A stretch of 64,000 nucleotides of DNA, from NCBI RefSeq assembly GCF_900176535.1, contig NZ_FWXT01000003.1, positions 248,001-312,000 of the forward strand. The letters are read 5' to 3'. This document shows positions 33,335 through 41,021 of this stretch, one piece after another (positions within the stretch are counted from its first letter, which is position 1; each line of letters starts with the position of its first letter). The translations under genes and the position numbers were made by a program. The stretch is from Pedobacter africanus. Lineage in GTDB: Bacteria > Bacteroidota > Bacteroidia > Sphingobacteriales > Sphingobacteriaceae. The notes beneath the pieces were generated by a model. That model searched no databases. It saw only the letters and a program-made list of their open reading frames with translations, and had not been told where the DNA came from.

Positions 33335-34299
33335 TTTGTTTGTTTAGACAACAGGATCTGCTGTTCGTTACGGACAAATTTAAGATCCAGTGTGCTGCAG
33401 ATGGTCTTTAAATTGGCTTCCAGTGTGGTATCTGCCTTTAAAGTGGTAAAGATGGTCTCTTTTTTAATTGAAGGGTCGTGAATGATGATCTGCGCATGAT
33501 AAGCCTCATTCAATATTTCAACTGCCCTTGGCAACGTGGTACCGTTCAAAACAAATTTGTTAGTCCGGTAGTAATTGTAAAGCTCATCCTGGTTTTGTTC
33601 TTTGATCAGCTCATCGTTTCCATTTCTGATCAGCACTTTTTCCCCTTTACGAAGGGTTATTTCTTCGCTGCCCCTGCTAACCTTTACAATTCCGGTCTCT
33701 ACAATTACCTCAGTCAGGTCTGTCAGGTGCTTTATATTGAAAGATGTACCTACCACCAATACAGCAATTTTATCTATTTCGATTACAAAAGGCCTGCTTT
33801 TATCGTGTGCCACACTGAAAAAGACTTCGCCTTTCTGGAAATGTATATTTCTGTTTCTTTTGAAATTAGAGGCGTAACTGAGCCGTGCATTTTTATTGAG
33901 GGTAAGTTCAGAACCATCCGGAAGGATTTCCCTGGTTACTGCATTCCCTGCGCTTAACGGCTTGTAGGAAACCGGTGAAAGCAGGTTATAGGCCGACCAT
34001 GCTGCGGCTATTAAAACCAGTACTGCAGCTATTCTGAGCCATTTGTAAGCTGGCTTTAAAGGTCTTACTATGGGTTGGTTAATGGTTTGCTGTGCTGCTC
34101 TTTGTTTAAACCTTCCCCATGCCTCGTTTTCATCAACGCTGCTATTTGCAGACAGCTTTTTGCTACTGTTCCATATTTTTTCAAACTGCTCAAAATAGCT
34201 TTTATTGGAAGCTGAGGCATCTAACCAGGTTTGCACGGTGATGCTTTCCTCTTCACTTGTTTCATTTAATAGAAACTTTATCAATAATTCATCAGTCAT
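33331..34299 (-). CDS. FecR-type anti-sigma factor
   Basis: A 322-residue single-pass inner-membrane protein. The N-terminal cytoplasmic part (residues 1-85, LLIKFLLNETSEEESITVQTW) binds the sigma factor; a membrane segment spans about residues 88-108 (WLRIAAVLVLIAAAWSAYNLL); the periplasmic part has a FecR domain (ILPDGSELTLNKNARLSY, GEVFFSVAHDKSRPFVIEI, VVGTSFNIK) and a C-terminal DUF4974 domain from about residue 240. Normal length. It lies 7 bases after the sigma gene and overlaps the STN gene by four bases, the standard FecI-FecR-transducer order. Confidence 0.95.
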   Translation of the reverse strand: MTDELLIKFLLNETSEEESITVQTWLDASASNKSYFEQFEKIWNSSKKLSANSSVDENEAWGRFKQRAAQQTINQPIVRPLKPAYKWLRIAAVLVLIAAAWSAYNLLSPVSYKPLSAGNAVTREILPDGSELTLNKNARLSYASNFKRNRNIHFQKGEVFFSVAHDKSRPFVIEIDKIAVLVVGTSFNIKHLTDLTEVIVETGIVKVSRGSEEITLRKGEKVLIRNGNDELIKEQNQDELYNYYRTNKFVLNGTTLPRAVEILNEAYHAQIIIHDPSIKKETIFTTLKADTTLEANLKTICSTLDLKFVRNEQQILLSKQTK

Positions 34300-34306
34300 G
34301 CGCTTT

Positions 34307-34894
34307 CTAATTAAAAAAATCCTTGTAATACATCAGGCCTGCTAAAATGAGCGAAAGGAAGTCAGCCAGCTTCAAACGCATAATTTTGAGTGCCTTGCCC
34401 ATTTGGTTTTCTATGGTTTTTACAGACAGACCCAGCTGATCTGCAATTTCCCGGTATTTTAATTCCTCAAACCTGCTCATCTGAAATATGGTGCGGCATT
34501 GCTCGGGCAATTCGTTTAATGCCAGTCCAATCTGCCGTTCCAGTTCACTGGTTTCTACTTTTGATGAGGCGGGTTCATTGTGGCTGTTCATGGTATAAGT
34601 GGCAAAATCCTGATACTTTGTTTTAATTTTTTCATGCTTTAAAAGGTTAAGGCTGTCGTGATATACACATTTGTACAGGTAGGCTTTCACAGATGTCTGA
34701 ATGTTCAGCAATTCCCGTTTCTCCCAAAACTTTAAAAACATATTCTGTACCACTTCTTCTGCGATATCTTCATCTCTGAGTATGGCAATGGCATAGGCGT
34801 GCAGTGCTTTGAAATGCATTTTGAACAAATGCTCAAAAGCCTCATCGTCGTCCTGCAGGTTTGTATTTTCTGAAATGTGATTGGCTGGCTTCAA
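34307..34894 (-). CDS. ECF RNA polymerase sigma factor (FecI-like)
   Basis: A 195-residue sigma-70 factor with only regions 2 and 4. Region 2 is FEHLFKMHFKALHAYAIAI and EEVVQNMFLKFWEKREL; region 4 is LNELPEQCRTIFQMSRFEELKYREIADQLGLSVKTIENQ. The frame has no ATG before the conserved region; TTG at 34894 gives a normal N-terminus. A perfect -7 element lies at 34918-34911, so the leader would be only about ten bases. It is followed by its FecR partner. The tail LADFLSLILAGLMYYKDFF is hydrophobic, which is common for this Bacteroidota sigma group. Target promoters unknown; the surrounding operon is the first candidate. Confidence 0.93.
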   Translation of the reverse strand: MKPANHISENTNLQDDDEAFEHLFKMHFKALHAYAIAILRDEDIAEEVVQNMFLKFWEKRELLNIQTSVKAYLYKCVYHDSLNLLKHEKIKTKYQDFATYTMNSHNEPASSKVETSELERQIGLALNELPEQCRTIFQMSRFEELKYREIADQLGLSVKTIENQMGKALKIMRLKLADFLSLILAGLMYYKDFFN

Positions 34895-34910
34895 GTAATT
34901 AAATCTTATT

Positions 34911-34918
34911 CAAATATA
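34911..34918 (-). promoter_or_regulatory. -7 element before the sigma factor gene
   Basis: TATATTTG on the minus strand, a perfect TAnnTTTG, in the 29-base gap between the DUF4833-like gene and the sigma gene. No TTTG lies at the expected distance. Confidence 0.4.
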
Positions 34919-34923
34919 TCAGT

Positions 34924-35646
34924 TCAGGTTCTTATTCTCTTTAAAATTTCCATTCCGGTTGCACTATTTGTGGTAATCAGGTCGATATATTGCACCTTTG
35001 GGAACCAGAAACTCCCACCGTTAACCCTTACAAATACCCGTTTCAGCAGTAAGTTCTTACCCTCATCTTTAATGTAGATGCGATACTTATGATCAGTTTC
35101 AGATCTCAGGAGATACATGGGCATTTTTTTGTAGGCTACTAACCTGATTTCGTATTCATCGGTACCAATTGGTTTACTTTGTACACCATAGGCAAACTTT
35201 TTTTCAATAGTGGTCAGCTCTTTAAACTTCTGATCTTCTTCATACCTGATCCATGAACCCTTTATAGGATTGTTGGTTTGTAAAGTGCCATCGCTGTTAT
35301 AATTTAACTCATACACGACGGTGTTTGCGTCAGGATCACGTTGCAGAAAAAATAATAAGTTACAGCCTTTGGGAGTTGGCAGACTGGCTTGCTCTACTTG
35401 TTTCTGTGCGTATGAAACCTGACTTAGCAAAATAAGCATGACAGTGATGATTAAAATGCTCCTCAATAATCTTTTTGCCAAGGGGGCAGGTGCTTTCCGG
35501 GACACCCGCATTTTCGACGCTTTATATTGATCTACCATGACAGGACTGGCAAAGATGAAAAAGAGCAGTTCTTCTAGGCCATCGCTTTGTTTGATGTCGT
35601 GCTGCATGTCCTTGCACTCATGGAAATGGAATTGAACCGATGTCAT
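34924..35646 (-). CDS. DUF4833-like exported or membrane protein
   Basis: A 240-residue protein of unknown function. A strong hydrophobic segment, LLRSILIITVMLILLSQVSYAQ, lies at residues 60-81 and ends like a signal peptidase site. The 45 residues before it (starting SVQFHFHECKDMQHDIKQ) could be a real cytoplasmic tail; an alternative start at Met46 (35511) would make it an ordinary exported protein. ATG 35646 lies only 10 bases after the upstream gene, which favours the long form. The mature part contains NYNSDGTLQTNNPIKGSWIRY and resembles DUF4833. It sits between the GIN lipoprotein and the sigma gene in the same direction. Confidence 0.65.
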   Translation of the reverse strand: MTSVQFHFHECKDMQHDIKQSDGLEELLFFIFASPVMVDQYKASKMRVSRKAPAPLAKRLLRSILIITVMLILLSQVSYAQKQVEQASLPTPKGCNLLFFLQRDPDANTVVYELNYNSDGTLQTNNPIKGSWIRYEEDQKFKELTTIEKKFAYGVQSKPIGTDEYEIRLVAYKKMPMYLLRSETDHKYRIYIKDEGKNLLLKRVFVRVNGGSFWFPKVQYIDLITTNSATGMEILKRIRT

Positions 35647-35656
35647 TACTGTAAAT

Positions 35657-36307
35657 TTAAAATTTAACGACTTTGCCTGACCCGCTTACATCCGCATCTA
35701 CTTCCGGACTTCCGGTATAATAAACCTTGCCGCTGCCGCTGATCCTGGCTTTTAATTTATGCTGAACTTTAACCCTGGCGTCGCCGCTACCGGAGATATC
35801 TACATCTGCCTTTTCAGCGCTGATTTGCTGAAGATCTGCCTTTCCGGAACCCGAAATGTTGATCAGAACCTGATCAGTATCAAAAGCATCCTGGGCAACA
35901 ATGCCCCCCGAACCGCTAATTGATATCTTCAATTCATCTGATTCGGGAAAAGCACCTTGTATGGTTATTTTTCCACTTCCACTAAGAGATGCTTTCCTGA
36001 TGTCGGGAAGGGTAATGTAAGCTTCAACATCATCGTGCTGAATACTGGCATTCTCATAGCCCAGGTACAGTGTTTTATTGATGACATTGGTTTTGAAGTA
36101 GGGGATCAGGTTGTTGGAACCCCTTAGTTCTACTTTAAATTCCGTACCGTATGTAATATAGATTATATTTGACCCGCTGGTGTTTATTCCTGTAAATTCT
36201 CCAGGTGAGCGCGTTTCTGTGGTTTTATCGCCACTGGCAGTAAGCCTGTCTTTTGAACATCCGATAAACAGAAAGCCCATTAATGTAAGTGTTGCTATGT
36301 ATTTCAT
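35657..36307 (-). CDS. GIN-domain (DUF2807) lipoprotein
   Basis: A 216-residue lipoprotein, lipobox FIGC, Cys17. The mature part is a GIN/DUF2807 domain with the motif SGSG occurring about seven times at turns of a predicted beta-helix (KASLSGSGKITIQG, ISISGSGGIV, INISGSGKADL, ARISGSGKVYY). Function unknown; it is probably in the outer membrane or periplasm. It lies 36 bases after the LA_2272 gene and 10 bases before the DUF4833-like gene, so it belongs to the same operon. The related protein at 6821-7531 has far fewer SGSG turns. Confidence 0.85.
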   Translation of the reverse strand: MKYIATLTLMGFLFIGCSKDRLTASGDKTTETRSPGEFTGINTSGSNIIYITYGTEFKVELRGSNNLIPYFKTNVINKTLYLGYENASIQHDDVEAYITLPDIRKASLSGSGKITIQGAFPESDELKISISGSGGIVAQDAFDTDQVLINISGSGKADLQQISAEKADVDISGSGDARVKVQHKLKARISGSGKVYYTGSPEVDADVSGSGKVVKF

Positions 36308-36343
36308 AATGATCGTATTATATAATTGAATGTTTGTGTGATT

Positions 36344-37516
36344 TTAGAATAAGTATTGTATACCACCTCCGTAACCTACATATAATGCCTGGAAGTTGTT
36401 GCCCCATTTGTTCTCCCATGAAGTGATATAGCTTTTGTTCAGACCGCGGCCCTCAATGGTATTGGTGTTGAGGTAATTGAATGCAGGCCCCCCAGATATT
36501 TCCAGTTTCGGCGTGATTTTGAAGGCAGGCATGAGTTTAAATGAAGTTTTGAAGTATTCACCTGCTTTGAAGCTTTCGAGTCCTGTTCCGACGATCTCAG
36601 CATTTAAACGGAACCTGTTGGACTGGAAGAAATGTGCTCCAATTCCGGCCTCGAATGCATAGACCTCTTTTTTGTTTTTAAAGTTATAACCGAGCCCTAT
36701 GATTCCATAAAGTATTTTTCCGCCCGACCTGAAGGAAAGCATTGTAGTAAGCGTTTCATCGGTGCTGACCCCCAGGCTTTTTCCGCCGTTTTTTACAATG
36801 TTGATGATGCCTATAGGATAGTCACTGCTGTCGGCCACATTGATAAATCCTGCCAGCTGTGCACCTTTTACCTTTCCTGCTATGTTGATAAAACCAGCAA
36901 GCTGAGAACCTTTAATGTCTTTTGCTTTATTCATGAAACCAGCAAACTGGACACCTGCATCCTTCTTGGACAGGTTCATAAAACCGGCAAACTGCGGGCC
37001 CTTTACCTGACTGGCAATATTTGCAAAGCCTGCAAACTGTACCCCTGTCACTTCTTTTGCGATGTTAGTGAAACCGGCAAACTGTGCGCCCTTAACATTA
37101 CCTGAAGCGAAGTTGGCAAAGCCGGCAACAGCAAATGCTTCACCACCACCATAGGTATTTAAAAGCCCCGCAAACAATCCTCCGTTGGCCTGTTTGCCGA
37201 TGTGATTAGAAAGACCGGCAAACTGGAAGCCTTCTGTATCGTTACGTACTATATTGGACAAACCTGCAAAAGAAGCACCCTGTTCTGATGCAGAAACACC
37301 CGCAAGGAGGTGTATAGAAAGGTTATTTGTATCTAACGGCGCATGTGTACCATTGGTACTTAAAGGATACACAAAGCCAAAATGTATTTTTCCCGGTATC
37401 TTGTTCTGGCCGAAAGCAGTAAATCCTGTTGCAGATAAACACAGACATATCAGGGTTTTTAGGGTCTGCATCTGCACGTTTGTTTTGTAAATTCTGAAGT
37501 TCATTTTTTGTCTCAT
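36344..37516 (-). CDS. LA_2272 surface-repeat outer-membrane protein
   Basis: A 390-residue exported protein. The signal peptide is best read from Met16 (37471), MQTLKTLICLCLSATGFTAFGQ being two residues too long to quote as one unit but clearly hydrophobic and ending in FGQ; ATG 37516 is the longest start. Residues about 83-240 carry tandem units, the central five exactly 15 residues apart: QFAGFTN, QFAGFAN, QFAGFMN, QFAGFMN, QLAGFIN. Residues about 240-390 look like a small beta-barrel ending in the aromatic GGGIQYLF. It is the first gene of the minus-strand array that includes the sigma/anti-sigma pair and is related to the repeat part of the STN protein, but it lacks STN. Confidence 0.82.
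   Translation of the reverse strand: MRQKMNFRIYKTNVQMQTLKTLICLCLSATGFTAFGQNKIPGKIHFGFVYPLSTNGTHAPLDTNNLSIHLLAGVSASEQGASFAGLSNIVRNDTEGFQFAGLSNHIGKQANGGLFAGLLNTYGGGEAFAVAGFANFASGNVKGAQFAGFTNIAKEVTGVQFAGFANIASQVKGPQFAGFMNLSKKDAGVQFAGFMNKAKDIKGSQLAGFINIAGKVKGAQLAGFINVADSSDYPIGIINIVKNGGKSLGVSTDETLTTMLSFRSGGKILYGIIGLGYNFKNKKEVYAFEAGIGAHFFQSNRFRLNAEIVGTGLESFKAGEYFKTSFKLMPAFKITPKLEISGGPAFNYLNTNTIEGRGLNKSYITSWENKWGNNFQALYVGYGGGIQYLF
36797..37270 (-). repeat. Protein-level tandem repeats, 15-residue LA_2272 units
   Basis: Residues 83-240 of the LA_2272 protein. The units share the AGF/AGL-x-N core with the 16-residue units at 32045-32494, but the period is 15 residues. Confidence 0.8.
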
Positions 37517-37579
37517 TTTGAATTAGGACAAGGAGATGAACTTTTACCCCTACGCGGGAAGAAAATAAATTTAAAGCTA

Positions 37580-37592
37580 CTAACTAGGTTAG
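37580..37592. promoter_or_regulatory. CTAA-N5-TTAG palindrome at an LA_2272 promoter
   Basis: A 13-base core inside the longer palindrome TACTAAC-TAG-GTTAGTA. It is just downstream of the minus-strand -7 element at 37604-37597, hence over the probable transcription start. The core matches the pattern at the S24 regulator, which may be chance. Confidence 0.4.
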
Positions 37593-37596
37593 TAAG

Positions 37597-37604
37597 CAAA
37601 GCTA
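37597..37604 (-). promoter_or_regulatory. -7 element of the LA_2272-sigma array
   Basis: TAGCTTTG on the minus strand, a perfect TAnnTTTG, about 80 bases before the longest LA_2272 start. The -33 region matches only weakly. Confidence 0.4.
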
Positions 37605-37635
37605 TCCATAGCATCACTATAGCCAGTTCATAACA

Positions 37636-37687
37636 GGTTTATTTCTGATTTTAATTGAGTTTAGCCGAGGCAAACCCGAAATAAACC
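37636..37687. repeat. 10-bp inverted repeat
   Basis: GGTTTATTTC 37636-37645 and GAAATAAACC 37678-37687 form a perfect inverted repeat spaced by 32 bases, in the gap between the two divergent genes. It could be a regulatory site or RNA hairpin. Confidence 0.4.
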
Positions 37688-37768
37688 CGGTATGCATTAC
37701 TGGGTGCAGCTATCTTTAGGCCTGCAAAGAGTAAACGATTAATGACTTAAACAGAACAAATATTGCCT

Positions 37769-37776
37769 TATATTTG
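37769..37776 (+). promoter_or_regulatory. -7 element of the HMA/AraC mini-regulator
   Basis: TATATTTG, a perfect TAnnTTTG. Transcription would begin near 37783, which rules out the in-frame GTG at 37776 and supports ATG 37812. Confidence 0.5.
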
Positions 37777-37811
37777 TGAAGAACGTACAGTTTAAAATAT
37801 CAGGTTTGCCT

Positions 37812-38378
37812 ATGTTGTTATATGTGAAGAATATGGTTTGCGACCGCTGCATTATGATTGTAAGGCAGCAGTTGGAAAATTTTGGCTTTAAGGTTGACGA
37901 AATTTCCCTTGGAAAAATTGAGGTTGAACCTAACCCGGATGCAAACCAGTTAAAAAGTATTGGAGATGCATTGGGCGGCCTGGGCTTTGAATTGATTGAC
38001 AAGGAAAAGGATCAGCTTGTTGAGCAAATCAAGACACAAATCATCAACCTGATCCACTATTCCGACCTTAACGGTATTCACCAGAGCTTAACACAATTGA
38101 TAGCTGACAAATTAAATAAGGATTATGCCTATTTGAGCAGGCAGTTTTCAGATACCGAGGGAATTACCATAGAAAAATACATTATTCAACAAAAGATTGA
38201 AAAGGTAAAAGAACTGCTGGAATATGGTGAATTGAACCTGAATGAGATCGCTTTTAAAATGGACTACAGCAGCAGTGCCCATTTGTCGGCCCAGTTTAAA
38301 TCGCTAACCGGGCTTACACCAAGTAAATATAAAGCAGCCACTTTAAACGACAGAAAGCCCTTAGATAAGGTCAGGTAA
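37812..38378 (+). CDS. HMA-like plus AraC-type helix-turn-helix regulator
   Basis: A 188-residue protein. The N-terminal 60 residues resemble a heavy-metal-associated ferredoxin-like fold, LLYVKNMVCDRCIMIVRQQL, with a possible metal-binding Cys-x2-Cys in MVCDRC and a second strand VDEISLGKIEVEP. The C-terminal 100 residues are an AraC-type DNA-binding domain (NLNEIAFKMDYSSSAHLSAQFKSLTGLTPSKYK). This small two-part family is common in Bacteroidota, often near metal resistance genes. ATG 37812 was chosen because a -7 element overlaps the upstream GTG and relatives begin at this methionine. The TerC gene follows 34 bases later, so metal or envelope stress control of terC is possible. Confidence 0.83.
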   Translation: MLLYVKNMVCDRCIMIVRQQLENFGFKVDEISLGKIEVEPNPDANQLKSIGDALGGLGFELIDKEKDQLVEQIKTQIINLIHYSDLNGIHQSLTQLIADKLNKDYAYLSRQFSDTEGITIEKYIIQQKIEKVKELLEYGELNLNEIAFKMDYSSSAHLSAQFKSLTGLTPSKYKAATLNDRKPLDKVR

Positions 38379-38412
38379 ATAGTAAACGTAAAAACAAATT
38401 ATAAGTTAAGGA

Positions 38413-39405
38413 ATGGACAAAATGATTAACCATCCCGGTGTAATTATCGGGTTTGCAGTTGTAGTGATCGTAATGCTGCTTTTAGATCTGGGGGTTTTTA
38501 ATAAGAAGGTACATGCCGTTAGCAGTAAAGAAGCAGCGATATGGTCGGTAGTTTGGATCGGTTTGTCTATGGTCTTTAGCCTGGTGGTATGGCATACCTC
38601 AGGCTTTGAAAAATTCACACAGTTTCAATCTGCGTACTGGATAGAAAAGGCACTTTCTGTGGATAATCTTTTTGTTTTTATCCTGGTTTTTGGTTTTTTT
38701 AATGTGCCGAAGGAATTGCACCATAAGGTATTGTTTTGGGGCATTATTGGCGCATTGCTCTTCCGGGCTATTTTCATTTTTGCGGGGGTAGAGTTGATAA
38801 ACCTAACCTATTTGCCAGAGATGTTGGTATTTGGGCAGCTGGTAAAGATCAATGTTGTACTACTGATTTTTGGTTTGTTCCTGGTATATGCAGGCATTAA
38901 ATCCGGACTTGCCAAAGAAGATGATGATGGAGAAAAGGATTTTAGTAAAAGTCCAGGTGCACGTGTGATCTATAAACTTTTTAAAGTAAGCAAGGAATTT
39001 GACGGGGCTAAGTTTTTTACGGTTCAGAACGGGGTAAAATTAGCGACCCCTTTACTGGTTGTTGTGGCAGTAATAGAATTTACCGATCTGTTGTTTGCTG
39101 TGGATTCTATACCGGCAATTTTTGCCATTGCACCTGATGATCCCTTCATTCTTTATACTTCAAATATATTTGCCATACTAGGTTTAAGGGCGCTATATTT
39201 TCTGCTGGCCAACTTTATCCATATGTTTAGTTTATTGAAATACGGACTGGCCATTATTTTATCGTTTATTGGGTTGAAAATGGTGATTGGGCCTTTTTAT
39301 CATATTTCATCCCCTGTATCATTGTCAATAGTAGGAGGGGTATTGGTTTTATCAGTTATTGCCTCAATTATCTTTGCACCAAAGAAAACCAGTGCTGCTG
39401 ATTAA
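38413..39405 (+). CDS. TerC family membrane protein
   Basis: A 330-residue inner-membrane protein with about nine hydrophobic segments. Family signatures: WIEKALSVDNLFVFILVF near residue 76, VAVIEFTDLLFAVDSIPAIFAI near residue 220 and NIFAILGLRALYFLL near residue 255, each with the acidic residues thought to bind metal. TerC/Alx proteins are linked to tellurite resistance and, more recently, manganese export and metal loading of exported enzymes. Follows the HMA/AraC regulator. Confidence 0.92.
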   Translation: MDKMINHPGVIIGFAVVVIVMLLLDLGVFNKKVHAVSSKEAAIWSVVWIGLSMVFSLVVWHTSGFEKFTQFQSAYWIEKALSVDNLFVFILVFGFFNVPKELHHKVLFWGIIGALLFRAIFIFAGVELINLTYLPEMLVFGQLVKINVVLLIFGLFLVYAGIKSGLAKEDDDGEKDFSKSPGARVIYKLFKVSKEFDGAKFFTVQNGVKLATPLLVVVAVIEFTDLLFAVDSIPAIFAIAPDDPFILYTSNIFAILGLRALYFLLANFIHMFSLLKYGLAIILSFIGLKMVIGPFYHISSPVSLSIVGGVLVLSVIASIIFAPKKTSAAD

Positions 39406-39409
39406 AAAT

Positions 39410-39465
39410 AAATTGAATTAAAAAAGGCCATGGTATGATTACCATGGCCTTTTTTAATTCAATTT
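39410..39465. terminator. Bidirectional terminator, perfect 26-bp stem
   Basis: Left arm 39410-39435 and right arm 39440-39465 are perfectly complementary around loop TGAT, with a GC-rich core GGCCATGGTA and A6/T6 tracts on each side. It serves the convergent terC and OmpA-family genes. Confidence 0.93.
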
Positions 39466-39473
39466 ATCTGAGC

Positions 39474-40802
39474 TTAATATAAGGTAAACTCAACGCGACG
39501 GTTTTTCTGACGGCCATCGGCAGTTTTGTTGGATGCGATAGGCTGGTTTGGACCATAACCTGTTGCCTCAATACGTGAAGCATTTGCACCTTGTGATACC
39601 AGGTAAGCTTTGATAGACTCTGCTCTTTCTTTAGATAAACGTAAGTTTAATGCCATTGAACCAGTGTTGTCTGTATGACCAGCTAATTTCAGGCTAAAGT
39701 TTTTCTCGATCAGCAGTGCAGCTACTTTATTTAAAGTTGCATAAGATTTAGCTCTGATAGTAGCTTTACCTAAATCGAACTCTAAGTTTTTGATGGCCTC
39801 ATCCACTACCTTACGGTCGGCTTCGGTTACCACAACCTTAGTTTCTTTAATGATTTCACGTTGTACTTTAATAGGGCAACCTGAACCATCTACAACTGTA
39901 CCAGAAGGGGTACCAGGGCATTTATCAAATTTGTTGGCTACACCATCATTATCATCATCACCCATATCTTTTGCATATTGTTCCCTGTCTCTTGCAGCGT
40001 TTTGCTCAGCAGTGGAAAGTGCTCTTCTTAACTCATCTGACTCTTCTTTGGTTTGTGCGCGAAGATTAGCCAGTGAGCTGTAGTTTTGTAACTGAGGTTT
40101 TTCTTTGCTTCCCAGTGCAAATTCTAATCCGATATGACCGTAAGAGAATTTGTCGTTTCTACCACCATAGTTAAAGCCATCAAATTTGTCTGATTTCACA
40201 AAGTTAACGTCGTACCCCATATCTAAATTGATGCCTTTTGCAACCCCTAGTTTAAAACCAGCTCCAACCGGTACAAACCACCTTTCTTTATAGCTTTCAT
40301 TTGCCGATAAAGGAACGTTCGTAGTTGATGCACCTGCAGACATGTATCCGGCACCAGCCTTAACATAAGGTGTAAGTATTGCGTTCTCTTTGTTGATGTT
40401 GATGTTTGCAATGTTGTAAATTGCGGTTAAAGCAGCAGACCATTCAATTTTTGTTTCATAGCTAGAACCACTAAGGTAGGTATTGTCGCCATTGGCATCC
40501 AATCCTCCGGTGTTAGACCTTAAACCTTCAACTTTCCCCCTTAGGAAGTCGGCCTGGATTCCTAAAGACGGAAGTACCTGCTTTTTAATGAAGCCGCCAT
40601 AGCCGATGGTTTCTTTAGCAGTTTGAAAATCGCGCTCTTTACCGTTGAAAATTGTATTCTGACTAAGTACGCCGCCATGTACACCTACAGACCAGGTACG
40701 AAATGACTTTTCGGAAAACCTTCCTGAATCCTGAGCAAATAATTGCGTCGATAACCCCATTAGGGACAGCACTAAAGCCGTTTTTGTAATTTTTGAGTTC
40801 AT
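39474..40802 (-). CDS. OmpA family outer-membrane protein
   Basis: A 442-residue outer-membrane protein. Signal peptide to about residue 23 (STQLFAQ). Residues 30-225 are an eight-strand-type beta-barrel (WSVGVHGGVLSQNTIF ... FSYGHIGLEFALG). A charged linker (residues 240-275) is followed by one thrombospondin type 3 calcium repeat (DDDNDGVANKFDKCPGTPSG) and an OmpA-C peptidoglycan-binding domain with LAGHTDNTGS and NLRLSKERAESIKAYL. It links outer membrane and cell wall. Usually highly expressed; the strong terminator fits. Monocistronic. Confidence 0.93.
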   Translation of the reverse strand: MNSKITKTALVLSLMGLSTQLFAQDSGRFSEKSFRTWSVGVHGGVLSQNTIFNGKERDFQTAKETIGYGGFIKKQVLPSLGIQADFLRGKVEGLRSNTGGLDANGDNTYLSGSSYETKIEWSAALTAIYNIANININKENAILTPYVKAGAGYMSAGASTTNVPLSANESYKERWFVPVGAGFKLGVAKGINLDMGYDVNFVKSDKFDGFNYGGRNDKFSYGHIGLEFALGSKEKPQLQNYSSLANLRAQTKEESDELRRALSTAEQNAARDREQYAKDMGDDDNDGVANKFDKCPGTPSGTVVDGSGCPIKVQREIIKETKVVVTEADRKVVDEAIKNLEFDLGKATIRAKSYATLNKVAALLIEKNFSLKLAGHTDNTGSMALNLRLSKERAESIKAYLVSQGANASRIEATGYGPNQPIASNKTADGRQKNRRVEFTLY

Positions 40803-41021
40803 ATTGATTTTGTTAGATGTTTAATCTTTCGGCTTTCAGTCCGAATGCTTACGTGCTTGTAATAATCCTGCCAAAGCCATTTTTTTGAATCAATAATCGG
40901 GAACTTACTAGAAATCAGTGTTTTATTTTAGTGCTTTGCTTCGCTTTAAAAAAGGAGCTCCTCAGCTAAATCCTAAAAAATATGTATAGTATTTGCTACA
41001 GAATTGAGGTTTTATTTGAAA

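Noticed and set aside
35657..36307. Tandem DNA repeat encoding SGSG
   Set aside because: The SGSG turns are spaced irregularly and their codons differ, so it is a feature of the GIN fold and not a DNA repeat.
37776..37811. GTG start 36 bases upstream for the HMA/AraC regulator
   Set aside because: The GTG overlaps the last base of a perfect -7 promoter element, so it would not be in the transcript.
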